DNA of 20,236 nucleotides from Deltaproteobacteria bacterium (GTDB taxonomy: Bacteria > Desulfobacterota > Desulfobaccia > Desulfobaccales > 0-14-0-80-60-11): contig JAMCQY010000395.1 in NCBI GenBank assembly GCA_023381945.1, positions 1-20,236 of the forward strand, read 5' to 3'. Each line of letters starts with the position of its first letter. The first letter of the stretch is position 1. The notes beneath the pieces are model-generated. The model was given only the letters and a program-made list of their open reading frames with translations. It ran no database searches and had not been told where the DNA came from. A program made the translations under genes and the position numbers. Below, piece by piece: positions 1-8,960 of this stretch.

Positions 1-1960
1 GAAAATGCTCCCGCAATATGGCGGTGGCCGCCAGGGATTCCATGGTAGGCACATCTCCGGCACAGGCCATCACCACGTCAGGTTCCATCCCCTGGTCATT
101 GGAGGCCCATTCCCAGAGGCCGATGCCTTTGCTGCAATGGGCGATGGCCTCATCCATAGTCAAGTATTGCAGATGCAGCTGCTTGTCTGCCACGATGACA
201 TTAACGTAATTGGTGCTGCGCAGGCAATGGTCCGCCACCGATAACAGGCAGTTGGCGTCCGGGGGCAGATAGATGCGGACCACCTTGGAACTTTTGTTGG
301 AAACCACATCCAGAAAACCCGGATCTTGATGGCTGAAGCCGTTGTGGTCCTGACGCCAGACGGTGGAAGTGAGCAGGATGTTCAGGGAAGATAGGGGAGG
401 CCGCCAGGAAATCTCCTGGCATTTCTCCAGCCACTTGGCATGCTGATTAAACATGGAGTCAATGATGTGGATGAAGGCTTCGTAGGAGGCCAAAAAGCCG
501 TGGCGGCCGGTCAAGAGATAGCCTTCCAGCCAACCTTCCAGGGTATGCTCGCTGAGTATTTCCATCACCCGCCCGTCCGGGGCGAGTTCGCCGCCGTCCG
601 CATCCTCCGGCAAGGTCTCCGCCAGCCAGGTTTTTTGGGTGACTTCATAGACGTTAGTGAGTTTATTGGAGGCAAATTCGTCCGGCGAAAACAGCCTGAA
701 ATCTTCCATGTTTTCACGCATAACGTCCCGCAGGAAGGCGCCGAGGGCAGTCGTGGTTGCCACCATGCCCTGAGCCGCTCCCGCCACCTCGACGGCATAG
801 CTGCGGAAATCCGGCAGGCGCAATGGTTTGCGGACCAGCCCGCCGTTCGCCAAAGGATTGGCGCTCATCCGGCGGGGGCCGCAGGGAGCCAGCTCCTTCA
901 GTTCCGGAATCAGCTTCCCCGTTTCATCAAATAATTCCTCCGGCCGGTAGCTCTTCATCCAGGCTTCCAGCAGCTTAAGGTGATCCGGATTGTTGTGTAC
1001 GTCAAAAGGTACTTGATGGGCCCGCCAGAAGCCCTCCACCTTGTGGCCGTCCACTTCTTTGGGACCGGTCCAGCCTTTGGGGGTGGCCAGCACGATCATC
1101 GGCCACTGGGGATACCGCCTAGCCCCTTTGGTCCTGGCCTCATGCTGGATGGCCTTGATTTCACTTATTGCTTTCTCCAGGGTTTGCGCCATCGCCTGAT
1201 GCATGGCTGCCGGTTCGGAGCCCTCAACCAGATAAGGCTTGTAGCCGTAGCCTATGAAGAGGCTTTCCAACTGCCGCCGGCCGATCCGGGCCAACACCGT
1301 GGGATTAGCGATTTTGTAGCCGTTCAGATGCAGTATGGGCAGGACGGCGCCATCTCTGGCCGGATTGAGAAATTTGTTGGAATGCCAGGACGTAGCCAGG
1401 GGACCGGTCTCGGCTTCGCCGTCACCGACCACCGCGGCCACGATGAGGTCCGGGTTATCAAACGCCGCTCCAAAGGCGTGGGACAGGCTGTAGCCCAGCT
1501 CCCCGCCTTCATTGATCGAACCAGGCGTTTCGGGAGTGCAATGGCTGCCGATGCCGCCGGGGAAGGAAAACTGCTTGAAGAAAAGGCAAAGTCCCCGCTC
1601 GTCTTCGCTCTTCTCCGGATAGACTTCGGAATAGGTTCCCTCCAGATAGGTGTTCGCCAGCACGGCAGGCGCCCCATGTCCGGGGCCGGAAATATAGATC
1701 ATGTTCAAATCGTATTTCTTGATCAGGCGATTCAGATGCACCCAGGTAAAGGCCTGACCGGGGTCGGACCCCCAATGGCCCAGGAGGCGTTTCTTCACCT
1801 GATCTATCTCCAGAGGCATTCTCAGTAAGGGATTTTCACGCAGATAGATCATGCCGATGCACAGATAGAGGGCCGCTCGCCAATAGGCGTCTATCTTCTT
1901 TAATTCTTCGGGGCTGAGAGGACCGTTCGTTAGAGTCTGTTCAGTCACTGAAGCAAACAT
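1..1960 (-). CDS. xfp: Phosphoketolase (Xfp family), 3' part cut by the window edge
   Basis: This TPP-dependent enzyme cleaves xylulose 5-phosphate and/or fructose 6-phosphate with phosphate to give acetyl phosphate plus glyceraldehyde 3-phosphate or erythrose 4-phosphate. I translated the minus strand from the ATG at 1958-1960. The frame stays open to base 1 for 653 codons; the family is about 790-820 residues, so the C-terminal fifth lies outside. Visible signatures are [19 protein letters not shown] near residues 139-157 (phosphoketolase signature 1), [10 protein letters not shown] at 179-188 (TPP/Mg site, signature 2) and [11 protein letters not shown] just after. The start is well supported: GGAAGGAG lies 4-5 nt upstream of ATG. 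No frameshift was seen. The sequence cannot decide between single and dual substrate specificity. Cytosolic. It stands alone here; its downstream neighbour is outside the window. Confidence 0.96.
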   Translation of the reverse strand, partial: MFASVTEQTLTNGPLSPEELKKIDAYWRAALYLCIGMIYLRENPLLRMPLEIDQVKKRLLGHWGSDPGQAFTWVHLNRLIKKYDLNMIYISGPGHGAPAVLANTYLEGTYSEVYPEKSEDERGLCLFFKQFSFPGGIGSHCTPETPGSINEGGELGYSLSHAFGAAFDNPDLIVAAVVGDGEAETGPLATSWHSNKFLNPARDGAVLPILHLNGYKIANPTVLARIGRRQLESLFIGYGYKPYLVEGSEPAAMHQAMAQTLEKAISEIKAIQHEARTKGARRYPQWPMIVLATPKGWTGPKEVDGHKVEGFWRAHQVPFDVHNNPDHLKLLEAWMKSYRPEELFDETGKLIPELKELAPCGPRRMSANPLANGGLVRKPLRLPDFRSYAVEVAGAAQGMVATTTALGAFLRDVMRENMEDFRLFSPDEFASNKLTNVYEVTQKTWLAETLPEDADGGELAPDGRVMEILSEHTLEGWLEGYLLTGRHGFLASYEAFIHIIDSMFNQHAKWLEKCQEISWRPPLSSLNILLTSTVWRQDHNGFSHQDPGFLDVVSNKSSKVVRIYLPPDANCLLSVADHCLRSTNYVNVIVADKQLHLQYLTMDEAIAHCSKGIGLWEWASNDQGMEPDVVMACAGDVPTMESLAATAILREHF

Positions 1961-2182
1961 AGGCTCCTTCCCTTGGCTAAGTCAGGTAGTAATTCTGATT
2001 TTTTGTGATCTGCTCTGGGACTTGTCAGCGCGGCCCAGTAAGGCGGCAGCCGGAGAGTTTGGGCAGGGTGCCATTAGGTTCTCTCGGATTCTCTGGGGGA
2101 CCGCTTACCTTCCTGAGCCAGCCATATAAGGATATCTTTTAAGGATCATTTCTCCGATTATCAAGTTGACTGCCCACTTTTT

Positions 2183-2317
2183 ATACCAAGTTGCGCTCAT
2201 AGAAGTAAGAAAGTATCTTCCCGTAGGGGCGCACCCGCGTGTGCGCCCTCATCCTAGGGCGGACACATGGGTCCGCCCCTACAAAAGAATGTTACCTGTA
2301 TGAGCGCAACTTGGTAT
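2183..2317. repeat. Palindromic intergenic element with 19-bp perfect terminal inverted repeats
   Basis: The arm ATACCAAGTTGCGCTCATA (2183-2201) is the exact reverse complement of 2299-2317. Inside are two GC-rich hairpins: 2223-2248 (core GGGGCGCACCCGCGTGTGCG) and 2257-2282 (core GGGCGGACACATGGGTCCGC). Outer GTAGGGGC (2223-2230) also pairs with GCCCCTAC (2275-2282). The element is 135 bp, carries no ORF, and looks like a MITE or REP-type element. A degraded relative of the internal part is at 3380-3435. Confidence 0.8.
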
Positions 2318-2319
2318 GA

Positions 2320-2432
2320 CAAGCCATTTCAAAACCGCCTTTTTTGTCACCGTGAGCGCAGCGAAGGGTCTAGGTGATTTGGAAAAACTAGATTCTTCAA
2401 AATACTTCAAAATGAGGTTTTGAAATGGCTTG
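2320..2432. repeat. Second inverted-repeat element, 17-bp perfect arms
   Basis: CAAGCCATTTCAAAACC (2320-2336) is exactly reverse-complemented at 2416-2432. The interior carries GTGAGCGCAGCGAAGGGTCT flanked by CACC and GGTG, a phrase typical of dispersed intergenic repeats in environmental bacteria. It starts 2 bp after the previous element ends, so the two form a composite of about 250 bp. The rest of the 1961-2508 gap has no coding signal that I can see, apart from the phosphoketolase ribosome binding site at its left end. Confidence 0.7.
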
Positions 2433-2508
2433 CAGGAGTCAGGTGCAGTAAGCAGGAGGTGTTGGTTCTGCTGCAACCATTTCCGGTTTTAACTGTTCGC
2501 CAAATCAT

Positions 2509-3162
2509 TCAACTCCCCGCAAAAATTTGGTAATTCTGCAAGGCTTCCATTACCCCGTGAAAGACCAATCCCATGCCAATAGCCGACACAAAAAAGCCGA
2601 CGATTCTGGTGGCCGCGTCTATACCCCTTGGTCCGATCCGGCCCGTGAGTTGCCGGGCATAGGCGAGTGTCAGATAAGTAACGAACATCGCGGCAAAAAT
2701 TGCCAGAGATATGCTTATCAAAGAGATTATATTTTGAATGGGATGCCTCACCAACGAAGACATGCCCAGGACGGTGGCCAGGACTCCCGGCCCGAACATG
2801 AGGGGCATGGCCAGAGGCACAAAGGCGATGTCTTGCGGATTTGCATCTCGCCCGGCGCTGGGGAACACCTTACTGGATGGGGAAGGCAAAAATAGACTGA
2901 AACCGATGCGCATCAGGATAATGCCGCCGACAATGCGAATCATGCTGAGCGGGACCGAAAAAATCCACAACATGGCGGTGCCGAACAGCAGAAAGAAAAA
3001 AATCAAGAGAGCGACGTAGCTGCAGGATAGGCGGGCAACCTTAAGGTGTGCCTGTTCATCCTGACCGTACAGAAGCTCAAGAAAGATCGGGAAGGACTCA
3101 AGTGGATTGATAACTGCCAATAATGTCGTGAAAGTTGTAATAAAAAGGGTCAGAGGATGCAT
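2509..3162 (-). CDS. MarC-family integral membrane protein
   Basis: This is an inner-membrane protein of the MarC/YchE/UPF0056 family; the biochemical role of the family is poorly defined, and a small neutral amino-acid transporter role has been proposed for some members. The 217-residue product has about six hydrophobic segments arranged as two triplets. It contains the family's N-terminal FITTFTTLLAVINPLESFPIF and a mid-protein IAFVPLAMPLMFGPG segment (the conserved P-x-A-x-P-x-x-x-GPG region). I chose the ATG at 3160-3162 because GGGAGGAAG sits just upstream. An in-frame ATG 13 codons earlier (3201) would add a charged, non-conserved extension with no clear ribosome binding site. The gene lies downstream of the P-type ATPase on the same strand but is separated by 274 bp containing a repeat remnant, so co-transcription is uncertain. 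Confidence 0.9.
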   Translation of the reverse strand: MHPLTLFITTFTTLLAVINPLESFPIFLELLYGQDEQAHLKVARLSCSYVALLIFFFLLFGTAMLWIFSVPLSMIRIVGGIILMRIGFSLFLPSPSSKVFPSAGRDANPQDIAFVPLAMPLMFGPGVLATVLGMSSLVRHPIQNIISLISISLAIFAAMFVTYLTLAYARQLTGRIGPRGIDAATRIVGFFVSAIGMGLVFHGVMEALQNYQIFAGS

Positions 3163-3379
3163 CCAACTTCCTCCCGATCGATTAACCTGAATCGTTCGCA
3201 AGATTTGTCTGGTTCACTTGCGGGCGCGGCTAAAGCGCCCCTGTCTTCATCATCCGAGATCTAGATTGAAGGAGGATTAATACTTCTTACTAAAATATGA
3301 ATTCCAACCGAAATATCAATGGGGGGGAAAATCGATTCGGATAGAAGAACTCTCAGGTGCGGTGCTGATAATTTATTGC

Positions 3380-3435
3380 CGGGCTGCACCTGCTTGTGCG
3401 CCCTCTTGAAGAGCGAACCCTTTGGGTCCGCCCTT
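3380..3435. repeat. Degenerate copy of the GTAGGGGCGCACCC-type hairpin repeat
   Basis: The segment contains GCACCTGCTTGTGCGCCCTC followed by GAACCCTTTGGGTCCGCCC. It aligns along its whole length with the interior of the 2183-2317 element but has lost the terminal arms and several pairing positions. It ends one base before the stop codon of the P-type ATPase (3437-3439), so it may act in the 3' UTR of that gene. Confidence 0.6.
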
Positions 3436-3436
3436 G

Positions 3437-6187
3437 TTAGGCTCGACGCAGCCCCTCGCTTGCCCGCTGCGCCGGCCGCCGCCGCAGCCACCACTTGGCC
3501 GCCTCCACCACCGGCAGGATGAGAAGGCTCAGGATCACTGCCAGCAGCCAGTCCTGCCAGCGCAATGGCGTGGTATGGAACAGGAAGGACAGCGGATCCC
3601 ATTCGATCACCATTACCATCATCACCAGGGAGATGACGATGGAGATAACCAGGAAGCGGTTTTTGAAGAGTCCCGCCTTAAAGGCCGAGAGGTAATCGGA
3701 GCGGCAGTTGAAGGCATTCACCAGTTCGGCCAGCACCAGGGTGATGAATACCATGGTCTGCGCCTCGATCAACACCTGCTCCGGGTCGCTAAGGCCCCAG
3801 GGGTTCACGTAGTAATAATAGGCGAACAGCGGGATGAGGATGCCGGTAAGGTACAAAGAGATCACCGCCAACAGGACGTTCACGTGCCGGGTAAAGACCC
3901 CCTCTTGCGGCGGCCGGGGCGGGCGCTGCATGATGTCGGGGGCCTTGGGGTCTACGCCCAGGGCCAGGGCCGGCAGGCCGTCAGTGGTAAGATTGACCCA
4001 GAGGATCTGGAGGGCGATGAGCGGCAACGGCAGGCCCAGAAAAAAGGTCCCGGTGAGCACCAGGATTTCGGCGATGTTGCAGCTCAGCAGGTAGATCAGG
4101 TACTTTTTGATATTGTCGAAGATGGCCCGGCCTTCCTCCACTGCGGCCACCAGGCTGGCGAAGTTGTCGTCCGCCAGGATCATGGCCGCGGTCTCCTTGG
4201 TGACTTCGGTGCCGGTGAGGCCCATGGCCACCCCGATATCGGCCCGCTTGAGGGCCGGGGCGTCATTGACCCCGTCGCCGGTCATGGCCACCACTTCGCC
4301 CTGGCCCTTGAGCAGGTCCACCAGCCGCAGCTTATGATCAGGGGCTACCCGGGCAAAAACCCGCACCTCCTTGAGGGCCTCCAGCAAGGCCTCATCACCC
4401 AGTTGGTTCAACTCTACCCCGGTTAGAACCACATGCTTTTTTTGATGGGAGGGCACTAATCCCACTTCCCGGGCGATGGCCGCGGCGGTTTCCGGGTGGT
4501 CGCCGGTAATCATGATGACCCGAATGCCGGCCTGATGGCAACGGCTTACGGCCTCCCGGGCCTCAGGCCGGGGCGGGTCCATCAACCCCACCAAACCCAC
4601 CCAGACCAGGTCCGTTTCCGCGGCTTCGTGGGTAAGAGGGGGAATCTTTTTCAGCCGGCGGTAAGCCAAACCCAAAACCCGCAGGGCCGTGTGGGCCATT
4701 TTAGCCGCCTCGGCCATGATCTGCCGCCGGTCATCAGCAGTGATCGGCCTCTCGCCGCCGGCGGTCAAGACCCCGGCAGCCCGATGCAGCAAGCTCTCCG
4801 GAGCCCCTTTAATGCACATCAAAAATCCGGCGGGCATCTCGTGGAAGGTGCACATCCGCTTGGTTTCCGAGGAGAAGGGAATCTCCGCCAGGCGGCAGTA
4901 CCGGTCCAATTCCTCCGAACTCAACCCTGCCTTCCGGGCCAGCACCAACAGCGCCCCTTCGGTGGGGTCGCCCCGCACCGTCCAGGTACCTTCGCTTTCC
5001 TCCAAAGCCGCATCGTTGCACAGCAGGGAGATACGAGCCGCCATGGAGAGGACTGGATCTTTTTCCGGCTCCACTTCATGCTGCCCCGCCAGAAATTTGC
5101 CCGTAGGCGTATACCCTGATCCGGTCACCTCAATTCCTTTGCCATCCAGAAAGAGCTTCCGGGCGGTCATCTCGTTTCTGGTGAGGGTGCCGGTCTTATC
5201 GGTGCAGATCACCGTGGTGCAGCCCATGGTCTCCACCGCCGGCAGGCGCTTGATGATGGCATGGCGCCGGGCCATCCGGGTGGTGCCGATGGCTAAAGAC
5301 CCGGTTACCACCGCCGGCAGGGACTCCGGCACTGCCGCCACCGCCAGGCTGATGCTCCATATGAGCATCTCCAGCCAGCCATGGCCCCGCAGCACACCCA
5401 AAACGGCCGCCCCGGCGGCCACTGCCAGACAAATAATGCTCAAGGCCCGGCCAATGGTGACCATGCGCCTTTCCAGCGGCGTGTGTTCCTCTTCCACCTC
5501 GGCCAGCAGCCGGGCAATCCGGCCGAACTGGGTCTCCATGCCGGTGGCGGTGACCACTGCCTTGCCCCGGCCGTAGGTGATCACCGTTCCCCCGAAGACC
5601 ATGCCGCGCTGATCAGCCACCACAGTTTGAGGAGCCGCCACGGCAGCCGGATCTTTAGCCGCCGCGGTGGACTCACCGGTGAGCAGCGCCTCATCCGCCT
5701 CCAGATTGACCGCCGAAAGTAAGCGGGCGTCCGCAGCCACCCGGTCGCCGGTATGGAGCACCAGCAAGTCGCCGGGCACCACCTCGCTGGCCGGCACCAC
5801 CACCTCTTTGCCTTCCCGCAGCACCAATGCCTCCGGGGCCGCCAATTTCCTTAAGGCCGCGGCCGCTTTCTCGGCCCGATATTCCTGGATAAATCCCAAA
5901 ACCACGCAAGCCAGGACAATGGCCAGGATGACCCAGGCATCCAGGCTCTCGCCCATGAGGAAGGAGATGGCCGTGGCAACAATCAGGATCGCGATGAGGA
6001 GATTTTGGAATTGCCGAAAGAGGATAAGCCAGGGGGAAATATGTTTTGCCGCGGCCAAAAGGTTGGGGCCGTAAAGATCGAGACGTTCTCCGGCCTCACT
6101 GTGACTCAAACCCTCTGCCCCGGTTCCCAACCGTTCCAGGACCTGCTCAGGGCTCAGCGTGTGCATCGCCGCGGTTTCTGGCGCCAT
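3437..6187 (-). CDS. P-type cation-transporting ATPase, Ca2+ (type IIA, PMR1/PacL-like)
   Basis: This ATP-driven pump moves cations across the inner membrane, most likely Ca2+ outward (Mn2+ is possible). Numbered from the longest frame (ATG at 6250, 937 aa), the order is: cation-ATPase N-terminal domain near 30-70, TM1-2, actuator motif LTGES at 190-194, PESLP in TM4 at 308-312, phosphorylation motif DKTGTLT with Asp351, KGAPE, MITGDH and GDGVNDAPALK. Ligand positions known from SERCA are all present: the TM4 Glu in VPESLP, Asn and Glu in CNIAE (TM5), Asn, Thr and Asp in NLTTDGLPA (TM6), and a TM8 Glu in LAELVNAFN. That favours Ca2+ over K+, Na+ or H+ pumps. The start is uncertain: I prefer the ATG at 6187 (AGGA lies 13-14 nt upstream); 6250 and 6166 are alternatives. 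It is transcribed divergently from the DUF169 gene. Confidence 0.93.
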   Translation of the reverse strand: MAPETAAMHTLSPEQVLERLGTGAEGLSHSEAGERLDLYGPNLLAAAKHISPWLILFRQFQNLLIAILIVATAISFLMGESLDAWVILAIVLACVVLGFIQEYRAEKAAAALRKLAAPEALVLREGKEVVVPASEVVPGDLLVLHTGDRVAADARLLSAVNLEADEALLTGESTAAAKDPAAVAAPQTVVADQRGMVFGGTVITYGRGKAVVTATGMETQFGRIARLLAEVEEEHTPLERRMVTIGRALSIICLAVAAGAAVLGVLRGHGWLEMLIWSISLAVAAVPESLPAVVTGSLAIGTTRMARRHAIIKRLPAVETMGCTTVICTDKTGTLTRNEMTARKLFLDGKGIEVTGSGYTPTGKFLAGQHEVEPEKDPVLSMAARISLLCNDAALEESEGTWTVRGDPTEGALLVLARKAGLSSEELDRYCRLAEIPFSSETKRMCTFHEMPAGFLMCIKGAPESLLHRAAGVLTAGGERPITADDRRQIMAEAAKMAHTALRVLGLAYRRLKKIPPLTHEAAETDLVWVGLVGLMDPPRPEAREAVSRCHQAGIRVIMITGDHPETAAAIAREVGLVPSHQKKHVVLTGVELNQLGDEALLEALKEVRVFARVAPDHKLRLVDLLKGQGEVVAMTGDGVNDAPALKRADIGVAMGLTGTEVTKETAAMILADDNFASLVAAVEEGRAIFDNIKKYLIYLLSCNIAEILVLTGTFFLGLPLPLIALQILWVNLTTDGLPALALGVDPKAPDIMQRPPRPPQEGVFTRHVNVLLAVISLYLTGILIPLFAYYYYVNPWGLSDPEQVLIEAQTMVFITLVLAELVNAFNCRSDYLSAFKAGLFKNRFLVISIVISLVMMVMVIEWDPLSFLFHTTPLRWQDWLLAVILSLLILPVVEAAKWWLRRRPAQRASEGLRRA

Positions 6188-6266
6188 AGCCGCTATTTTA
6201 TCCTGTAAACTCGCGATATCCAAAAGGAAAAGAGCCGAAAACGCTTGCATCGATTTTGGATAATTC

Positions 6267-6296
6267 TTAACATCCTATTATCTTGCCCTGTTATAT
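6267..6296 (+). promoter_or_regulatory. Possible sigma70-type promoter for the DUF169 gene
   Basis: TTAACA (6267-6272) and TTATAT (6291-6296) are spaced by 18 bp, 33 bp upstream of the ATG at 6329. The boxes are imperfect and the region is simply AT-richer than the flanking genes, so this is a weak call. Confidence 0.35.
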
Positions 6297-6328
6297 CGGC
6301 ACACCGATCAGCGAAAGAAGGAAAGCCT

Positions 6329-7117
6329 ATGGATTATGAAGCTGCCGCGGCCCAGTTGAAAATGGCCCTCCGTCTCAGGACCGAACCCTTTGGGGTCATC
6401 TTTTTGAAGGACGTCTCCTCCCTGCCCGAAAAAACCCGGCGACCGTCCCAGACCTTTGGCAAGCGGATCACCATCTGTCAGGGCGTTACCCTGTCCCGGG
6501 TTTACGGCTGGCCGGTGGGCCTGACCAGAGAAGACCTCATTTGTATACCGGGCATGCTGACCTTCGGCTTCACCCCGGCCACCGACCCCATCCTGGAACT
6601 GGGCCAGCTCTTTTGCGAGGTGGGGTTTCATCAGGGGATCGGGCCGGCCCTCAAAGAGGTGGAAGGACTGCCTCGTTTCGAACCCGGGGAGGTGGCGGCT
6701 ATTTACCTCTGCCCCCTGCAGCGCCTGACCATAGCGCCTGACGTAGTCGCAGTCTACGGCAACCCGGCCCAACTGAACCGCCTTATCCAGGCGGCCACCT
6801 ACAGCCTGGGAGAACGGGTCGGCGGTGAATTCGGCGGCAAGGTGGAGTGCGCCTCCTATCTCATAGGCCCTTACCGCCGCGGCGAGTTTATCGTGACCAT
6901 TCCAGGGCAGGGAGACCGCATGTTCTCCATGACCCAGGACGATGAACTGGTACTGTCGTTCCCAGTTAAGTATCTGGAGGGGTTGATCCTCGGCTTGAAG
7001 GATGCGGCCCGCAAGATCGGGGCCCGCTATCCCATCACGGTATATCAGAACTTCACCCCTACCTTCCCCTCCCCATACCTGGAGCGGGCCAAGAAATGGG
7101 GGATTATTGAGGAGTGA
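6329..7117 (+). CDS. DUF169 family protein
   Basis: The 262-residue protein belongs to the DUF169 family (PF02596), widespread in anaerobic bacteria and archaea and without an established function. Family-like stretches are RTEPFGVIFLK near the N-terminus, the cysteine in ITICQGVTLSR around residue 50, a central LPRFEPGEVAAIYLCPL, and GGEFGGKVECASYLIGPYRR with a second cysteine. The C-terminal half has IPGQGDRMFSMTQDDELVLSFP. There is no signal peptide or membrane segment, so it is probably cytosolic. I chose the ATG at 6329 because GAAGGAAAG precedes it by 5 nt. An upstream in-frame ATG at 6245 would add a 28-residue non-conserved extension. It is followed after 57 bp by the ribonucleotide reductase gene on the same strand; a functional link is not evident. 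Confidence 0.85.
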   Translation: MDYEAAAAQLKMALRLRTEPFGVIFLKDVSSLPEKTRRPSQTFGKRITICQGVTLSRVYGWPVGLTREDLICIPGMLTFGFTPATDPILELGQLFCEVGFHQGIGPALKEVEGLPRFEPGEVAAIYLCPLQRLTIAPDVVAVYGNPAQLNRLIQAATYSLGERVGGEFGGKVECASYLIGPYRRGEFIVTIPGQGDRMFSMTQDDELVLSFPVKYLEGLILGLKDAARKIGARYPITVYQNFTPTFPSPYLERAKKWGIIEE

Positions 7118-7122
7118 ATCTC

Positions 7123-7151
7123 GTAGGGACGGGTTTTAAACCCGCCCCTGC
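7123..7151. repeat. Short palindrome between the DUF169 and nrdJ genes
   Basis: GTAGGGACGGGTTTT is followed directly by AAACCCGCCCCTGC, a near-perfect 29-bp palindrome of the same GTAGGG...CCCTAC style as the repeats near 2223 and 3380. It has no downstream T-run, so it is a dispersed intergenic repeat rather than an intrinsic terminator. Confidence 0.55.
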
Positions 7152-7174
7152 ATCCCAACGCTGAAAGAGAAAGC

Positions 7175-8953
7175 ATGGCCCTACCGCCCCCCATGGAATT
7201 CCGGCCCATCGCCCTGCGGGTCCTGCAAGAACGCTATCTCCGGCGGGACCCCGACGGCCGGATTATCGAGACGCCGGCAGAGCTGTTTCTCCGGGTGGCC
7301 AAATCAGTGGCAGCCGCGGAGGAGCGCTACGGTGGCCCTGAGGCCGTGACTCGCCAAACCGCGGCCTTTAACCAGGCCCTGCGTTCCCTGAAATTTCTCC
7401 CCAACACCCCGACCCTGATGAATGCAGGACTAAAGCAAGGGCAGTTGGCCGCCTGCTTCGTCATTCCGGTGGAAGACGACATGCGTTCCATCCTGGAAGG
7501 CGTGCGGGACATGGCCCTGATCCATCAAACCGGCGGCGGCACCGGCTTTTCCTTCACCCACCTGAGGCCCCGGGGCGACCAGGTGCGCAGCACCGGCCGG
7601 GTGGCCAGCGGCCCCTTGGGCTTCATGCGCATCTTTGATACCACCACCGAGGTGGTGAAACAGGGCGGCCGGCGCCGGGGCGCCAACATGGGCATCCTGA
7701 ATGTCGATCATCCCGATATTTTGGAATTCATCAAGGCGAAGGCCGAATTAGGAATCCTCTCCAACTTCAACCTGTCCGTGGCGGTCACCGACGACTTCAT
7801 GGCGCGGGTGGAGCGAGACGAGGAGTATCCTCTCATCAACCCCCGCACCCGAGGAGAGGTAGGCCGCTTCCGGGCCAGGGAGGTCTTCGATCAGATCTGC
7901 CGCTACGCCCTGGAGACCGGCGACCCGGGTCTCATCTTCCTGGACGCGATTGAGCGGGCCAACCCTACCCCGGAGGTAGGCAGACTGGAAGCCACCAACC
8001 CTTGCGGCGAGCAGCCCCTGCTGCCCTATGAATCCTGCAACCTGGGCTCCATCAACCTGGCCCGCCTGGTGAAGGGCCGCGACTTGGACTGGGAGGAACT
8101 TGACCGGTTGACCGACCTGGGAGTTACTTTCCTGGATGACGTCATTGACCAGAGCCACTATCCCCTGCCCCAAATCACCGCCATCACCCATGCCAACCGT
8201 AAGATCGGCCTGGGGGTCATGGGCCTGGCGGACTTGTTTATCCAGTTGGAAATCGCCTACGACTCAAAGGAAGCCCTGGAATTGGGCGAAAAGATCATGG
8301 CCCGCATCCAGGCCCGGGCCGTGGCCCGCTCCGAAGTCCTGGCCCAAGAGCGGGGGCCGTTTCCCAATTTCCCGCGCAGCCGCTACTTCAAAGAGGGGCG
8401 CAAACCGCGCCGTAATGCCACGGTGACCACCGTGGCCCCCACCGGCACCATCAGCATCATCGCCGGCGCATCCAGCGGCATCGAGCCTCTGTTCGCTGTG
8501 GCCTACCGGCGCCGGGCCCTGGAGGGCGAAGAATTCGACGAAATCCATCCCCTTTTCTTGCAGAAGCTGCGGGAATTTGGCCTGAAGAAAGAGGACTGGG
8601 TGCCCCGCCTCCTCACCACCGGCCGGGTGCGGCCCTTTAAGGAACTGCCCGGAGAGCTCCGGCGGCTTTTTCCCACCACCTTCGAGGTGAGCGTGGATTA
8701 CCAGGTTAAGATGCAAGCGGCCTTCCAGCGCTTTGTGGAAAACGCCGTCTCCAAGACCATCAATCTGGCCCCGGACGCCACCGTGGCAGACGTCAGCCAG
8801 GCTTACCTTCTGGCTTATAAGCTGGGCCTCAAGGGCATCACGGTTTACCGCTACGGTTCCAAGCCGGGCCAGGTCCTGAGCCTGCCCTCCGAGGCCCAGG
8901 CCCTTACCTTATCCGACGAATTCTCCGAGGAATGCCGCCTCTGCTCGGTTTAA
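7175..8953 (+). CDS. nrdJ: Adenosylcobalamin-dependent (class II) ribonucleoside-diphosphate reductase
   Basis: This enzyme reduces ribonucleotides to deoxyribonucleotides using a thiyl radical generated from coenzyme B12, so it works with or without oxygen. The 592-residue product has the RNR barrel landmarks: Cys94 in AACFVIP (first redox cysteine), the GGGTGFSF loop near 120-127, NPCGEQ at 275-280 with thiyl-radical Cys277 and Glu279, and Cys288 in SCNLGSIN (second redox cysteine). Further on are VAPTGTISIIAGASSGIEP and NAVSKTINLAPDATV. The C-terminus ends in ECRLC, a swinging CxxC redox pair. The protein begins close to the catalytic domain, so the N-terminal ATP-cone found in many RNRs is absent and allosteric activity control may be missing. 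A purine-rich GAAAGAGAAAG precedes the ATG. Confidence 0.96.
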   Translation: MALPPPMEFRPIALRVLQERYLRRDPDGRIIETPAELFLRVAKSVAAAEERYGGPEAVTRQTAAFNQALRSLKFLPNTPTLMNAGLKQGQLAACFVIPVEDDMRSILEGVRDMALIHQTGGGTGFSFTHLRPRGDQVRSTGRVASGPLGFMRIFDTTTEVVKQGGRRRGANMGILNVDHPDILEFIKAKAELGILSNFNLSVAVTDDFMARVERDEEYPLINPRTRGEVGRFRAREVFDQICRYALETGDPGLIFLDAIERANPTPEVGRLEATNPCGEQPLLPYESCNLGSINLARLVKGRDLDWEELDRLTDLGVTFLDDVIDQSHYPLPQITAITHANRKIGLGVMGLADLFIQLEIAYDSKEALELGEKIMARIQARAVARSEVLAQERGPFPNFPRSRYFKEGRKPRRNATVTTVAPTGTISIIAGASSGIEPLFAVAYRRRALEGEEFDEIHPLFLQKLREFGLKKEDWVPRLLTTGRVRPFKELPGELRRLFPTTFEVSVDYQVKMQAAFQRFVENAVSKTINLAPDATVADVSQAYLLAYKLGLKGITVYRYGSKPGQVLSLPSEAQALTLSDEFSEECRLCSV

Positions 8954-8960
8954 GGCAGTC

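Noticed and set aside
980..1828. Long plus-strand open frame (282 codons) opposite the phosphoketolase gene
   Set aside because: It is antisense to an intact phosphoketolase frame that carries all family signatures, and the plus-strand translation has no recognisable domain; it is a GC-bias shadow.
3422..5576. Overlapping plus-strand frames of 334 and 295 codons opposite the P-type ATPase
   Set aside because: The translations are His/Gln- or Ser/Arg-rich low-complexity sequence antisense to a clear ATPase; they are shadows.
7118..7174. Intrinsic terminator after the DUF169 gene
   Set aside because: The palindrome at 7123-7151 has no following T-run and matches the style of the dispersed GTAGGG repeats, so it was listed as a repeat.
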